Source: JALHMQ01 sp037441125
GTDB taxonomy: Bacteria; Pseudomonadota; Gammaproteobacteria; Burkholderiales; Burkholderiaceae_F
Length of the DNA stretch: 64,000 nucleotides
NCBI GenBank assembly: GCA_037441125.1
Contig: JBBIST010000004.1
Location: 1-64,000 of the forward strand
Direction: 5' to 3'
Each line of letters starts with the position of its first letter. The first letter of the stretch is position 1. This document shows positions 41,302-50,535 of this stretch, piece by piece. The translations under genes were made by a program, and so were the position numbers. Under the pieces are notes generated by a model. The model saw only the letters and a program-made list of their open reading frames with translations. It ran no database searches and was not told the origin of the DNA.

Positions 41302-42708
41302 ATGTACCGGCTGCTCGTTTCAGCGGCGCACAAGTCCTCCGGCAAGACCACGCTGGCGATCGGTCTGGCGGCGGCGCTGCGGCAGCGCGGCCTGACGGTG
41401 CAGCCGTTCAAAAAGGGGCCCGACTACATCGATCCGCTGTGGCTCGGTGCGGCCGCCGGGCGCGACTGCCGCAACCTCGATCCCTATCTGTCGCCGCCGG
41501 AGTCGATCGCCGCCGCCTTCGCTGCCGCCTGTGCCGGCGCTGACCTGGCGCTGGTCGAGGGCAACAAGGGCCTGTACGACGGCCTTGCCCTGGACGGCAG
41601 CAACAGCAACGCCGCGCTCGCGAAACTGCTCGACCTGCCGGTGGTGCTGGTGATCGACGCGCGCGGCATGACGCGCGGCGTGGCGCCGCTGGTGCTCGGC
41701 TACCAGGCTTTCGACCGCTCGCTGCGCTTCGCCGGCGTGATCCTGAACCGCGTCGGCGGCGCCCGGCACGAGGCCAAGCTGCGCGCGGTGCTCGAGCACT
41801 ACACCGACCTGCCGGTGCTCGGCGCGCTGCACGAGAGCGAGGCGCTGCGCATCGAGGAAAGGCATCTTGGTCTGATGCCGGCGACCGAGGCCGAACACGC
41901 GCAGGCGCTGGTCGCGCGCCTGGTCACGGCGATCGGCAGCGCGATCGATCTGGAGCGGCTGCTCGCCGCCTGCGGCGCGCCCGGGGCGATGCCGGCGGCG
42001 CCGGCCGCGGCACTGCCGGCACCGAGCCTGCGCATCGGCATCGCCCGCGACCGCGCCTTCGGCTTCTATTACCCGGAGGATCTGGAGTCGCTGCGGCGCG
42101 CGGGCGCGCAGCTCGTGTTCTTCGACACGCTCGCCGATGCGCACCTGCCCGAGGTCGACGCGCTATTCATCGGCGGCGGTTTTCCCGAGGTGCTGGCGGC
42201 CGGGCTTGCCGCCAACACGTCGCTGCGCGCCGAGATCCGCGCCGCGATCGACGCCGGTGTGCCCACCTACGCCGAGTGCGGCGGGCTGATGTATCTGGCG
42301 CGTTCGATCCGCTGCGGCGAGCGTAGTTATCCGATGGTCGGCGCGTTGCCGGCCGAAATCGAAATGCAGTCGCGGCCGGTCGGTCGCGGCTACGTGCACC
42401 TGGCGCCGACCGCCGAGCACCCGTGGCCCGGCGCCGCACCACCGGTGCTGCGCGCGCACGAGTTTCACTACTCGCGACTGGTCGGCGCCGACTCCGGCCT
42501 GCGCTTTGCCTATCGCGTCCTGCGCGGCCACGGCGTCGACGGCGAGCGCGACGGCATCGTGTTCAACAACGTGCTCGCCTCGTACACGCACCTGCGCAGC
42601 GTCGCTGGCCACGACTGGCCGGCGCGCTTCGTCGCCTTCGCCCGCGCCTGCCGGGCGAGTGCGACATGCGCCGCCGCTGCGGCGCCGTCCCCGATCGGAG
42701 AACCATGA
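41302..42708 (+). CDS. dsrN: Sirohaem amidase DsrN (cobyrinate a,c-diamide synthase-like)
   Basis: The 468-aa protein has the CobB/CbiA layout: P-loop SAAHKSSGKTTLAIG, FKKGPDYIDPLWL, LVEGNKGLYDG. It then has a class I glutamine amidotransferase domain (ALFIGGGFPEVLA, TYAECGGLMYLARSI with the nucleophilic Cys, and EFHYSRL). In dsr clusters it amidates sirohaem to the sirohaem amide used by DsrAB. CysG in this window supplies sirohaem. The stop overlaps dsrR. Confidence 0.95.
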   Translation: MYRLLVSAAHKSSGKTTLAIGLAAALRQRGLTVQPFKKGPDYIDPLWLGAAAGRDCRNLDPYLSPPESIAAAFAAACAGADLALVEGNKGLYDGLALDGSNSNAALAKLLDLPVVLVIDARGMTRGVAPLVLGYQAFDRSLRFAGVILNRVGGARHEAKLRAVLEHYTDLPVLGALHESEALRIEERHLGLMPATEAEHAQALVARLVTAIGSAIDLERLLAACGAPGAMPAAPAAALPAPSLRIGIARDRAFGFYYPEDLESLRRAGAQLVFFDTLADAHLPEVDALFIGGGFPEVLAAGLAANTSLRAEIRAAIDAGVPTYAECGGLMYLARSIRCGERSYPMVGALPAEIEMQSRPVGRGYVHLAPTAEHPWPGAAPPVLRAHEFHYSRLVGADSGLRFAYRVLRGHGVDGERDGIVFNNVLASYTHLRSVAGHDWPARFVAFARACRASATCAAAAAPSPIGEP

Positions 42709-43046
42709 TGATCGAGATCACCGCCGCCGCTGCCGAGCAGATCCGCGCCGCGCTCGCTGCGGCCACCGACGACGGACTGTCGCTGCGCGTGGCGGCGCGG
42801 CGCTGCGACGACGGCGAGATCGAGTACGGCATGGGCCTGGACGAGCGCCGCGACCAGGACCAGGAGGTTGCCACCGCAGCCGGGATCACGCTGCTCGTGT
42901 CGCCGCCGTCGCTGGAGCCGCTCGCCGGCACGGTGATCGACTACGTCGAGATCGAACCGGGCAATTTGCGCTTCGTCTTCTATCGCGCCGCCAGCCCTGA
43001 GCCGGACGGCGACGCGGCGCCGCCGGAAAGAGGCAGCGGCGACTGA
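42705..43046 (+). CDS. dsrR: IscA-like protein DsrR
   Basis: The 113-aa protein has the A-type carrier fold (MIEITAAAAEQIRAALAAAT, LSLRVAARRCDDGEIEYGMG, VIDYVEIEPGNLRFVFY). It lacks the three cluster-binding cysteines of IscA, as DsrR does; the single Cys in RRCDDG is not the IscA pattern. DsrR is reported to affect dsr gene expression after transcription. It ends the dsr operon, overlapping dsrN at its start. Confidence 0.93.
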   Translation: MMIEITAAAAEQIRAALAAATDDGLSLRVAARRCDDGEIEYGMGLDERRDQDQEVATAAGITLLVSPPSLEPLAGTVIDYVEIEPGNLRFVFYRAASPEPDGDAAPPERGSGD

Positions 43047-43060
43047 GCGCCTCGGCGCTC
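43045..43060. terminator. Hairpin at the end of the dsr operon
   Basis: GAGCGCC and GGCGCTC (7-base arms, TC between) overlap the dsrR stop codon and lie 70 bases before the convergent response-regulator stop. There is no U-tract, so a terminator role is tentative. Confidence 0.35.
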
Positions 43061-43130
43061 ACCGCCAATCGGCAGCGCCTCGAAGTGGCCCTGCGCGTGC
43101 CTCGCGTGCACTGCGGGCGGTGCCGCGACC

Positions 43131-43832
43131 TCAGCGCGGATCGCTGCCAAGCACCGAGCGGTTCTGCACCGCGAACACGGCCGCTTCGACGCGCGAACTC
43201 AGCCCGAGCTTGGACAGGATGTGGCGCACGTGCAGCTTGACCGTGTCGTGGCTGATGCCGAGCGCCTTGGCGATCGCCTTGTTGCTCAGACCGGCGGAGA
43301 CGTAGCCGAGAATCTGCCGCTCGCGCCCGGTCAACTGCTTGACCAAGCTGGCGGCGCTGCCCGGCTGCTCGCCGCTTTGCAGGATGGTTGCCAGCTTGCC
43401 GGCGATCGACGGCGCCACCACCAGCTCGCCGCGGGCGGCGCGGCGGATCGCTTCGATCACGTCGGCCGGCTCCATGTCCTTGAGCAGGTAGCCGCGCACG
43501 CCCAGGCGCAGCGCGGAGGCCAGATCCTCGGCCGCTTCGCTCATGGTCAGCACCAGCACCGGCGTGGTTTCGCCGCGATCGCGCAGGTTCTTCAACAAGG
43601 TGATGCCGTCGGTCGGCCGCATGCGCAAATCGAGGATCAGCAAATCGGGCTTGTGCTGGCGCAGTAGCTCGAAGGTCTCGTCCGGCTGGCCGGTGGTGGC
43701 GAGCACCTCCATGCCGCTGCGCGACAGCAGGTCGGCCAAGCCCTGGCGCACCAGGGCGTGATCGTCGACCAGCAGCAGCCGTACCGTCACTGCACTCACC
43801 CCATGTCTCCCGTCTCGTGCCGCGTGCGCCAA
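43131..43832 (-). CDS. NarL/LuxR-type response regulator
   Basis: The 233-aa protein has a receiver domain (VRLLLVDDHALVRQGLADLL, LLILDLRMRPTDG with the phosphorylatable Asp, VLVLTMSEAAED, GVRGYLLKDM). Its C-terminal LuxR helix-turn-helix reads LTGRERQILGYVSAGLSNKA, followed by LGISHDTVKLHVRHILSKLG. It lies 19 bases downstream of a histidine kinase gene, between the dsr and soe operons. It is thus a good candidate regulator of both. A GTG start about 12 codons downstream is also possible. Confidence 0.92.
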   Translation of the reverse strand: MAHAARDGRHGVSAVTVRLLLVDDHALVRQGLADLLSRSGMEVLATTGQPDETFELLRQHKPDLLILDLRMRPTDGITLLKNLRDRGETTPVLVLTMSEAAEDLASALRLGVRGYLLKDMEPADVIEAIRRAARGELVVAPSIAGKLATILQSGEQPGSAASLVKQLTGRERQILGYVSAGLSNKAIAKALGISHDTVKLHVRHILSKLGLSSRVEAAVFAVQNRSVLGSDPR

Positions 43833-43851
43833 AAGCGGCGCCGCCGGCTTG

Positions 43852-45036
43852 TCATTCGATGCGTGCGCCGCGCGGGTCGTCGTCGATCGTCAGCGTCACA
43901 CGCGTGCCTCCGGCCGGCAGCACGTTGATCTCCAGGCGGCCGCCGGCGCGACCGGCGCGCTCGCGCATGATCTGCAGGCCATGATGGCCGGCCTCGGTCA
44001 GGCGGCCGGCGCAGCGCGGGTCGAGGATCGCCTCGTCCGGTCCGCGGCCGTCGTCTTCAATCGTGACCACCAGCCCGATGTCGTTGCGTGTCAGGCTCAG
44101 GCGCGCGCAACTGGCGCCCGAGTGGTGACCGACGTTGGCGAGCGCCTCCTGCACGATGTAGAAGACCTGCAACTGCTGCTCGGAGGCGAGTCCGACCTCG
44201 TGCACGGCGCACTCAAACACGACGTCGATACCGCAGCGGCGCCGGAACGCGGTCGCCAGCTCGCGCAGCGAGGTGATCAGGCCGCGCGAGTCCATGCCGG
44301 CCCGGTACAGGCTAATCATCTCGCGCAGGCGGCCGTGGGCGTTGCGCAGTTCGTCGCTCACGTCGCTGCCGTAGGCCAGGGCGCCGGTGGAGTCGCCGCT
44401 GCCCAGGGCGTCGAGCAGCAGCGACATGCGCATGCGCATGAAGGTCAGCGATTGGGCGAGCGCGTCATGGATGTCCGCGGCCATCAACTGCCGTTCCGCC
44501 TCGAGCCGCGTCTGCAGGTTCTCGCGCGTCAGCCGCTCGTTTTCCAGCGCCAGGCCGAGCAACTGGCCGAAGGGACGCAGCAGGCGCGTGATGCCGGCCG
44601 GCGGATCGCGGCCTTCAGCGAAGAACAGGTTGAGGACGCCGATCGGCCGTTCGCGGTGATCGAGCGGCACCGCCACGGCTCGGCCGCTGAACTCGCCGGT
44701 CGCCGCCGCGTGATCGCGCAGCGAGCAGCCGATGACCGAGGTCGCCTGGCGCGTGAGCGAGCTTTGCAGTGCGGCGCCGCACATGCCGCACGCCGCCGGC
44801 ATCAGCGCATCGCGCGTGCGCAGCTCACCGGTAAGCCCGACGGCGGCCAGCAGGCGAAAGCTCGCGCCGTCGGCGGTCGGCACGCGCACCGCGCCGGCGC
44901 GCGCACCGGTGAGCCGCACGACCAGGCCCAGGAAGTCCATCAGCATCGATCCCGTGTCGTCGGGTTCGATACGACTCAATCCCGGGTCGGCCGGCACGGG
45001 CCGCTGTGCGCTCGTGGCGAAGGATTCGAGGTTCAA
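43852..45036 (-). CDS. NarX-like sensor histidine kinase with cysteine-bearing GAF domain
   Basis: With the TTG start at 45036 (after CGGAGCG) the protein has 394 residues. It has no membrane helix, so it is a cytoplasmic sensor. A GAF domain (LMDFLGLVVRLTGARAGAVR to ~175) holds Cys83, Cys86 and Cys104 (PAACGMCGAAL, VIGCSL). A HisKA_3 domain follows (MAADIHDALAQSLTFM with the phospho-His), then HATPase_c (VFYIVQEALANVGHHS, IEDDGRGPDE, HHGLQIMRERA). The GAF cysteines may bind a cluster or sense redox or sulfur. An alternative ATG is at 44946. It pairs with the downstream response regulator. Confidence 0.85.
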   Translation of the reverse strand: MNLESFATSAQRPVPADPGLSRIEPDDTGSMLMDFLGLVVRLTGARAGAVRVPTADGASFRLLAAVGLTGELRTRDALMPAACGMCGAALQSSLTRQATSVIGCSLRDHAAATGEFSGRAVAVPLDHRERPIGVLNLFFAEGRDPPAGITRLLRPFGQLLGLALENERLTRENLQTRLEAERQLMAADIHDALAQSLTFMRMRMSLLLDALGSGDSTGALAYGSDVSDELRNAHGRLREMISLYRAGMDSRGLITSLRELATAFRRRCGIDVVFECAVHEVGLASEQQLQVFYIVQEALANVGHHSGASCARLSLTRNDIGLVVTIEDDGRGPDEAILDPRCAGRLTEAGHHGLQIMRERAGRAGGRLEINVLPAGGTRVTLTIDDDPRGARIE

Positions 45037-45143
45037 CTGCGCTCCGCGGGTACCCGGTCGTCGGTCGGGAGAGGTGCCGATGGCGGATAGTAGCGAGCCG
45101 GCACGCCCGCGACGCAGCGACCGGCGCGGCCCCGGCGCCGGCC

Positions 45144-46097
45144 TCAGGCGGCCGCCTGGTAGTAGAGGTTCTGCGGATGGTTCGCCTGGGCGAAGAAGAA
45201 CCAGCGCTCGGCGAGCAAGCCGAGGTACTGGAGCGCGAACGCCAGCGCCGGCAACTGCGGCTGATCGAGCCACAGGCCGGCGGCGAGCAGCAGCGCCGGC
45301 AGCGGGAATACCAGGACCAGGAACGCCCACTTGACCGAGCGCAGCAGCGCGCGCGAGCGGCCGTGGAAGAACTCGCGCGTGTTGAACGATCCGCCCGTGA
45401 AGCCCTGCGAGATCTGGACGATGCGCGGATGGCGGATGCCGATCGCGGTCTGCAGGGTCGATTTCGGTCGCAAGCGCGCGTTGCGCGCGAGCGAAGCGGC
45501 GCGGAAGACGAAGGCGGCCGCGGTGACGACGATCGCGCCGACGCCGAAGAACACCGTCAGCTCCGGTGCCGAGCGGGCCGCGAGCGCGGTGGCCAGCGTC
45601 CACCCAGAAGCCAGTCCGAGCAGCAGGTAGTTGATCACCGTCAGCGGCGAAGCCCACTCCTGCAGGAACTTCACGCACGCGTAGATCATGCCGGTGCACA
45701 GGTAAAGTGCCAGCGCCAGCAGCGCCGTGACCGCGCCCAGCACCAGGGTTGCCACCGGGTGCGCGGCGCTCCAGCCGCTGGCGTGGGCGAGTCCGTAGCC
45801 GGCCAGTGCGGCCATGAACAGCGGCAGCACGACCACCTCGCGCGACAACCACGACGTGCGCCAGCGCGCAGCCGAGCGCCAGGCCCGCTCGGGCCGGCCG
45901 AGGTGGAAGAAGGAACTGACCAGGCCCAGTCCGGTGAGCACCAGCGCGACCGCGGAGCCAAGCGCGAGAAAGGCGGGCGGCGGCGTCGGCAGCCAGCCAA
46001 CGGCGGCGGCGAGTTCCGCGCCGAACAGCGCCAGGAAAAGTCCCTGACCGGCGCCGATCAGAGTGGTGAGGAACAGGACCGAGAATGCGGGCTGCAT
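45144..46097 (-). CDS. soeC: Sulfite dehydrogenase membrane subunit SoeC
   Basis: The 317-aa DmsC-like membrane protein has about eight helices (FSVLFLTTLIGAGQGLFLAL, ALVLTGLGLVSSFFHLGRPER, TLVLGAVTALLALALYLCTG). It anchors SoeAB to the cytoplasmic face of the inner membrane and passes electrons from sulfite oxidation to quinone. It is the last gene of soeABC, 28 bases after soeB. Alternative family names (PsrC, DmsC) are less likely because SoeA has no export signal and the context is sulfur oxidation. Confidence 0.88.
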   Translation of the reverse strand: MQPAFSVLFLTTLIGAGQGLFLALFGAELAAAVGWLPTPPPAFLALGSAVALVLTGLGLVSSFFHLGRPERAWRSAARWRTSWLSREVVVLPLFMAALAGYGLAHASGWSAAHPVATLVLGAVTALLALALYLCTGMIYACVKFLQEWASPLTVINYLLLGLASGWTLATALAARSAPELTVFFGVGAIVVTAAAFVFRAASLARNARLRPKSTLQTAIGIRHPRIVQISQGFTGGSFNTREFFHGRSRALLRSVKWAFLVLVFPLPALLLAAGLWLDQPQLPALAFALQYLGLLAERWFFFAQANHPQNLYYQAAA

Positions 46098-46125
46098 GGG
46101 ACGGTGGGCGCGTATCGGCTGACCG

Positions 46126-46857
46126 CTACCAGGAAGTGACGTCGTCGAGGGCCGGATCGCGCAACGGCGGCTTGGGCAGCTTGCCGTCGACCTTCAGCGG
46201 ATTGTCGGCACGCACCAGCTCGTCGGGCTGGATCGCGATCGTCGTGCGCCGGCGCGGCAGGTAGTGATTGGCCGGCTGCGTTCCCCACTCCGGCATCAGC
46301 GCGTAGCCGGCACGTTCGCGGATCGCCTGCGACACCTCGGAGTCCGGGTCGTGGACGTCGCCGAACAAGCGCGCGTTGGTCGGGCAGGCGAGCACGCAGG
46401 CCGGCTTGCGCTCGGCCGCCGGCAGCGCGGCGTCGTAGATGCGGTCGACGCACAGCGTGCACTTCTTCATCACGAGCTGCTTTTCGTCGAGCTCGCGCAC
46501 GCCGTAGGGGCAGGCCCACGAGCAGTACTTGCAGCCGATGCACTTGTCGTAGTCGACCAGCACGATGCCGTCTTCGGGGCGCTTGTAGCTGGCGCCGGTC
46601 GGGCACACCGGCACGCAAGGCGGCTCCTCGCAGTGCAGGCAGGACTTCGGGAAGTGCACGGTCTGCGTGTTCGGGTACTCGCCGACCTCGAAGGTCTGCA
46701 CGCGGTTGAAGAAGGTGCCGGTGGGATCGGCGCCGTAGGGATTGCGGTCGGCCATCGGGCCGGCGGCGCCCGAGGTGTTCCATTCCTTGCAGCTGGTCAC
46801 GCAGGCGTGGCAGCCGACGCAGACGTTGAGGTCGATGACCAAGGCCAACTGAGTCAT
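46126..46857 (-). CDS. soeB: Sulfite dehydrogenase iron-sulfur subunit SoeB
   Basis: The 243-aa protein has four ferredoxin motifs: LNVCVGCHACVTSCKEW, CLHCEEPPCVPVCPTGA, CIGCKYCSWACPYGVRE and CTLCVDRIYD plus PACVLACPTNA. It has no signal peptide. It links the molybdenum subunit SoeA to the membrane anchor SoeC. The ATG overlaps the soeA stop by 4 bases. A far longer open frame upstream is an antiparallel artefact over soeA. Confidence 0.92.
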   Translation of the reverse strand: MTQLALVIDLNVCVGCHACVTSCKEWNTSGAAGPMADRNPYGADPTGTFFNRVQTFEVGEYPNTQTVHFPKSCLHCEEPPCVPVCPTGASYKRPEDGIVLVDYDKCIGCKYCSWACPYGVRELDEKQLVMKKCTLCVDRIYDAALPAAERKPACVLACPTNARLFGDVHDPDSEVSQAIRERAGYALMPEWGTQPANHYLPRRRTTIAIQPDELVRADNPLKVDGKLPKPPLRDPALDDVTSW

Positions 46858-49745
46858 CGCGAACCTCCGTTGCCGCGCGTCGTGTAGGCGAGCCAGAGCT
46901 TCCGTGCGGTCGTCATGCCGGGAAATGCTTTGATCGGCGCGAACTGCGGCGACGTCACCGGCTCCTCGCCGGCGTCGGCCTTGCGGATGCGCACGCTTAC
47001 GTCGTACCAGGCGGCCTGCCCGGTGATCGGATCCGAGTTGGAGACGAACTGCCCGTTGCCGGCGGGCAGCTCCTCGCTGATCAGATGATTGAGCAGGAAG
47101 CCCTTGCGCGCTTCGTTGGCGTCGGGCGCGAGCGCCCAGGCGCCGGCCGCCTTGCCGATCGCGTTCCAGGTCCAGACGGTGTCGGGTTCGACCGCCTCCG
47201 AGTGGCGGCAAAGGCAGCGCACGCGGCCCCAGCGCGATTCGACCCAGATCCAGTCGCCATCGTCGATGCCGGCGGCGCGCGCGGTGCGCGGGTTGACCAT
47301 CAGCGCGTTGTGCGCGTGGATCTGCCGCAGCCAGGCATTTTGCGAGTCCCACGAGTGGTACATGGCCATCGGCCGCTGCGTGATCGCCGCCAGCGGAAAG
47401 GCCTGCGTGTCGGCTGCCTGCGCCTCGAGCGGCGGGTAGTAAAACGGCAGCGGATCGAAGTAGGTGGCGATGCGTTGGCGCAGTTGCGCCGGCGGCTTGC
47501 GCGAGACGCCCTTGCCCTGCGCCGCGGTGCGGAACTTCTGCAGCACTTCCGAGTACAGGTGGATCAGGATCGGCTCGGCGTAGCGCGTGATGCGGTTGCG
47601 CCGCGACCATTCGAGATAGCCCTGGTTCCAGTTGCGCATGTACTGGTACGACGGAGGCAGCTCGTGGCGGAAGACGCAGTTGTTCTTCTCGTACATCTGC
47701 CACTGCTGCGGGTTGGGTTCGCCGCGCATGAACTTCTCGCCGCTGCGGCCGCGCCAGCCGGAGAGAAAGCCGATGCCGGAGCCGGGCTCGGTCTCGTAGT
47801 TGACGATGAAGTCGGGGTAGTTGCGGAACTTGCGCGTGCCGTCGGGCCGGGTGAAGGCGGGTAGTTTGAGCCGCGAGGCCAGCTCGATCAGCACTTCCTG
47901 GAACGGCTTGCACTGGCCGGTCGGCGGCAGGATCGGCACGCGCACCGAGTCGACCGGGCCGTCGAACTCCGAGATCGGCCGGTCGAGCATCGACATCACG
48001 TCGTGCCGCTCCAGGTAGGTGGTGTCGGGAAGCACCAGATCGGCGAAGGCGGTGGTCTCCGACTGGAAGGCGTCGCACACGACCAGGAACGGGATCTTGT
48101 AGTCGCCGTTGTCGTCCTTGTCGTTGAGCATCTTGCGCACCTCGACCGTGTTCATGGTCGAGTTCCAGGCCATGTTGGCCATGAAGATCAGCAGCGTGTC
48201 GATCCGGTACGGGTCGCCGCGCCAGGCGTTGGTGATCACGTTGTGCATCAGGCCGTGCACCGACAGCGGGTACTCCCACGAAAACGCCTTGTCGATGCGT
48301 ACCGGGTTGCCGTCGTCGTCGACGAACAGGTCGTCGGGGTCTGCCGGCCAGCCGAGCGCCATGCCGTCGAGCGGCCGGTTCGGCTGCACCGCGCGATGGG
48401 TGTTGGGGGGCCGCGCGCAGGGAGGGATCGGGCGCGGGAACGGCGCTTTGTGGCGGAAGCCGCCGGGACGGTCGATCGTGCCCAGCAGCGACATCAGGAT
48501 CGCCAGCGCGCGGATCGACTGGAAGCCGTTGGAATGCGCGGCCAACCCGCGCATCGCATGGAACGCGACCGGGTTGCCGGTCACCGATTCGTGCTCGACG
48601 CCCCAGGCATCGGTCCAGGCGATCGGCAGTTCGATTTTCTCGTCGCGCGCGGTGATGCCGAGTTCGTGCGCCAGGCGCTTGATCGTCGCCGCCGCAACGC
48701 CGGTGATGCCGCTCGCCCACGCGGCCGTGCAGTGTTGCACGCGCTCCTGCAGCAGTTGAAAGGCGGGCTTGACCGGCGTGCCGTCGTGCAGCTTGAAGCT
48801 GCCGAACAGGTACGGATCGGCGCCCGGGGTGTGCGTGACCACCGGCCGGTCGCCGATGCGGTCCCACCAGAGCTTGTTCTGCGGGTCGTAGCAGGCTTCT
48901 TCCTCGGGCACCTCGGTGCGCACGAACATGCCGAACTCGTCGTTCGCTTGATCGACGTTGACGAGCTGGCCGGCATTGGTGTAGCGGACCAGGAAGTCGC
49001 GGTCGTAAAGTCCCTGGGCGATCAGCTCGTGGATCAGCGCCAGCAGCAGGGCGCCGTCGGTGCCGGGCCGGATCGGCACCCACTCGTCGGCGATCGCCGA
49101 GTAGCCGGTGCGCACCGGATTGATCGAGACGAAGCGGCCGCCGCGCCGCTTGAACTTGCTGATCGCGATCTTCAGCGGGTTCGAGTGATGGTCCTCGGCG
49201 GTGCCGATCATGAAGAACAGTCGGGCGCGCTCGAGATCGGGTCCGCCGAACTCCCAGAACGAGCCGCCGATCGTGTAGATCATCCCGGCGGCCATGTTCA
49301 CCGAGCAGAAGCCGCCGTGGGCGGCGTAGTTCGGCGTGCCGAACTGGCGCGCGAAGAGCCCCGTGAGCGCCTGCATCTGGTCGCGGCCGGTGAAGAGCGC
49401 AAACCTCTTCGGATCGCTGGCGCGGATCTTCGCCAGCCGGTCGCCGAGCAGCTCGAAGGCGCGCTCCCAGGAGATCGGCTCGAAGTCGCCGTCGCCGCGT
49501 TGCGCCCCCGGCCGGCGCAGCAGCGGCTGCGTCAGCCGTGCCGGCGAGTACTGCTTCATGATCCCCGACGAGCCCTTGGCGCAGATCACGCCCTGGTTGA
49601 TCGGATGCTCGGGATTGCCGTCGATGTAGCGGATGCGACCGTCGTGCAGATGCACGCGGATGCCGCAGCGGCAGGCGCACATGTAGCAGGTGGTCGTTCG
49701 CACCTCGGTGGCAGGAGCGGTCGCGGTCGGATCGTGGAGGGGCAC
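46854..49745 (-). CDS. soeA: Sulfite dehydrogenase molybdopterin subunit SoeA
   Basis: The 963-aa enzyme is of the DMSO reductase family. The N-terminal [4Fe-4S] motif is TTCYMCACRCGIRV with GVICAKGSSG downstream. It has FALFTGRDQMQAL, FGGPDLERARLFFMIGTAEDHHSNP and a C-terminal molybdopterin-binding domain (MVNPRTARAAGIDDGDWIWV). There is no Tat signal, so it acts in the cytoplasm, as SoeA does, oxidising sulfite to sulfate. The start is GTG at 49745 (PLHDPTATAPATEV); a 51-residue longer form has an implausible Arg-rich N terminus. It needs bis-MGD, whose assembly genes lie at 10193-12627. Confidence 0.9.
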   Translation of the reverse strand: MPLHDPTATAPATEVRTTTCYMCACRCGIRVHLHDGRIRYIDGNPEHPINQGVICAKGSSGIMKQYSPARLTQPLLRRPGAQRGDGDFEPISWERAFELLGDRLAKIRASDPKRFALFTGRDQMQALTGLFARQFGTPNYAAHGGFCSVNMAAGMIYTIGGSFWEFGGPDLERARLFFMIGTAEDHHSNPLKIAISKFKRRGGRFVSINPVRTGYSAIADEWVPIRPGTDGALLLALIHELIAQGLYDRDFLVRYTNAGQLVNVDQANDEFGMFVRTEVPEEEACYDPQNKLWWDRIGDRPVVTHTPGADPYLFGSFKLHDGTPVKPAFQLLQERVQHCTAAWASGITGVAAATIKRLAHELGITARDEKIELPIAWTDAWGVEHESVTGNPVAFHAMRGLAAHSNGFQSIRALAILMSLLGTIDRPGGFRHKAPFPRPIPPCARPPNTHRAVQPNRPLDGMALGWPADPDDLFVDDDGNPVRIDKAFSWEYPLSVHGLMHNVITNAWRGDPYRIDTLLIFMANMAWNSTMNTVEVRKMLNDKDDNGDYKIPFLVVCDAFQSETTAFADLVLPDTTYLERHDVMSMLDRPISEFDGPVDSVRVPILPPTGQCKPFQEVLIELASRLKLPAFTRPDGTRKFRNYPDFIVNYETEPGSGIGFLSGWRGRSGEKFMRGEPNPQQWQMYEKNNCVFRHELPPSYQYMRNWNQGYLEWSRRNRITRYAEPILIHLYSEVLQKFRTAAQGKGVSRKPPAQLRQRIATYFDPLPFYYPPLEAQAADTQAFPLAAITQRPMAMYHSWDSQNAWLRQIHAHNALMVNPRTARAAGIDDGDWIWVESRWGRVRCLCRHSEAVEPDTVWTWNAIGKAAGAWALAPDANEARKGFLLNHLISEELPAGNGQFVSNSDPITGQAAWYDVSVRIRKADAGEEPVTSPQFAPIKAFPGMTTARKLWLAYTTRGNGGSR

Positions 49746-50012
49746 GGGTTCGCTTCGGAGGGTCGCGCGTCGAGCCGCGCGCGGCGAGTCTAGGCGCGCG
49801 CGGCAGCCATGGGCGGCTGACCACAAGGCGCGCCGGTGCAATTTCGCGGCTCGCGCCGCGCGCTGTCTACTCCCGATCCAGGGTGGGTCGGTCCTCACCC
49901 ACGTTGGTAGGCCAAGCGTGTGTCATCGCTGGGATACTTCGGCCTCGCTCGACCTTGCGCCGAGCACGAGCTTCTCGTCGCCGCAGGCGAAATCGCACTC
50001 GCCAGGAACGCC

Positions 50013-50522
50013 ATGAAGGTCTGCATCGTCTCCGACAGCCACGACCGCGGCGACCTTCTGGCGCGCGCCGTCGAGCGCGGTCGTGACTGGGGCGCGCGCG
50101 CGGTCCTGCACTGCGGCGACGTGATCGGAGCGCACACGCTGCGCGCGGCACTCGCGCTCGGCCTGCCGCTGCACGTGATCCACGGCAACAACCTCGGCGA
50201 CGTGCCGGCGATGGTGCGCCTGGCGCGCGACTCCGACGGCCGACTCAGCTATCACGGCGGCGAGGCGGACCTCGAACTCGCCGGCCGGCGCCTGTTCCTG
50301 ATCCACTACCCGCACCTGGCGCACGGCATGGCGCTGACCGGCGACTTCGACGCCGTGTTCTGCGGCCACAGCCATCGCGCCGCGATCGACCATGTGACGC
50401 ATGTGCGCGGTGGGCGCACGGTGGTCGTCAACCCGGGCACGGTGGCCGGTCTCGGCGCGCCGGTGACGCTGGCGCTCGGCGATCTCGAGACCCTGACGTT
50501 CGCAGTGCACACCCTCGACTAG
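50013..50522 (+). CDS. YfcE/MJ0936-family metallophosphoesterase
   Basis: The 169-aa calcineurin-like phosphoesterase has VCIVSDSHDRGDLL, VLHCGDVIG, HVIHGNNLGD, FLIHYPH and VFCGHSHRAAI, the full set of metal ligands. YfcE-like enzymes hydrolyse phosphodiesters; the substrate is unknown. It is divergent from soeA (267-base gap holding a small hairpin GTGGGT/ACCCAC at 49883-49902 but no gene) and lies 13 bases before the next gene. Its link to sulfur metabolism is positional only. Confidence 0.9.
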   Translation: MKVCIVSDSHDRGDLLARAVERGRDWGARAVLHCGDVIGAHTLRAALALGLPLHVIHGNNLGDVPAMVRLARDSDGRLSYHGGEADLELAGRRLFLIHYPHLAHGMALTGDFDAVFCGHSHRAAIDHVTHVRGGRTVVVNPGTVAGLGAPVTLALGDLETLTFAVHTLD

Positions 50523-50535
50523 CAAGGGGCGGAAG

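Noticed and set aside
45037..45852. Upstream extension of the histidine kinase frame to 666 codons.
   Set aside because: It runs across soeC in another frame; family similarity begins only near residue 30 of the shorter protein.
49746..49898. A 51-residue longer SoeA start.
   Set aside because: The extension is Arg-rich and unlike SoeA, with no Tat motif; the GTG at 49745 fits the family start better.
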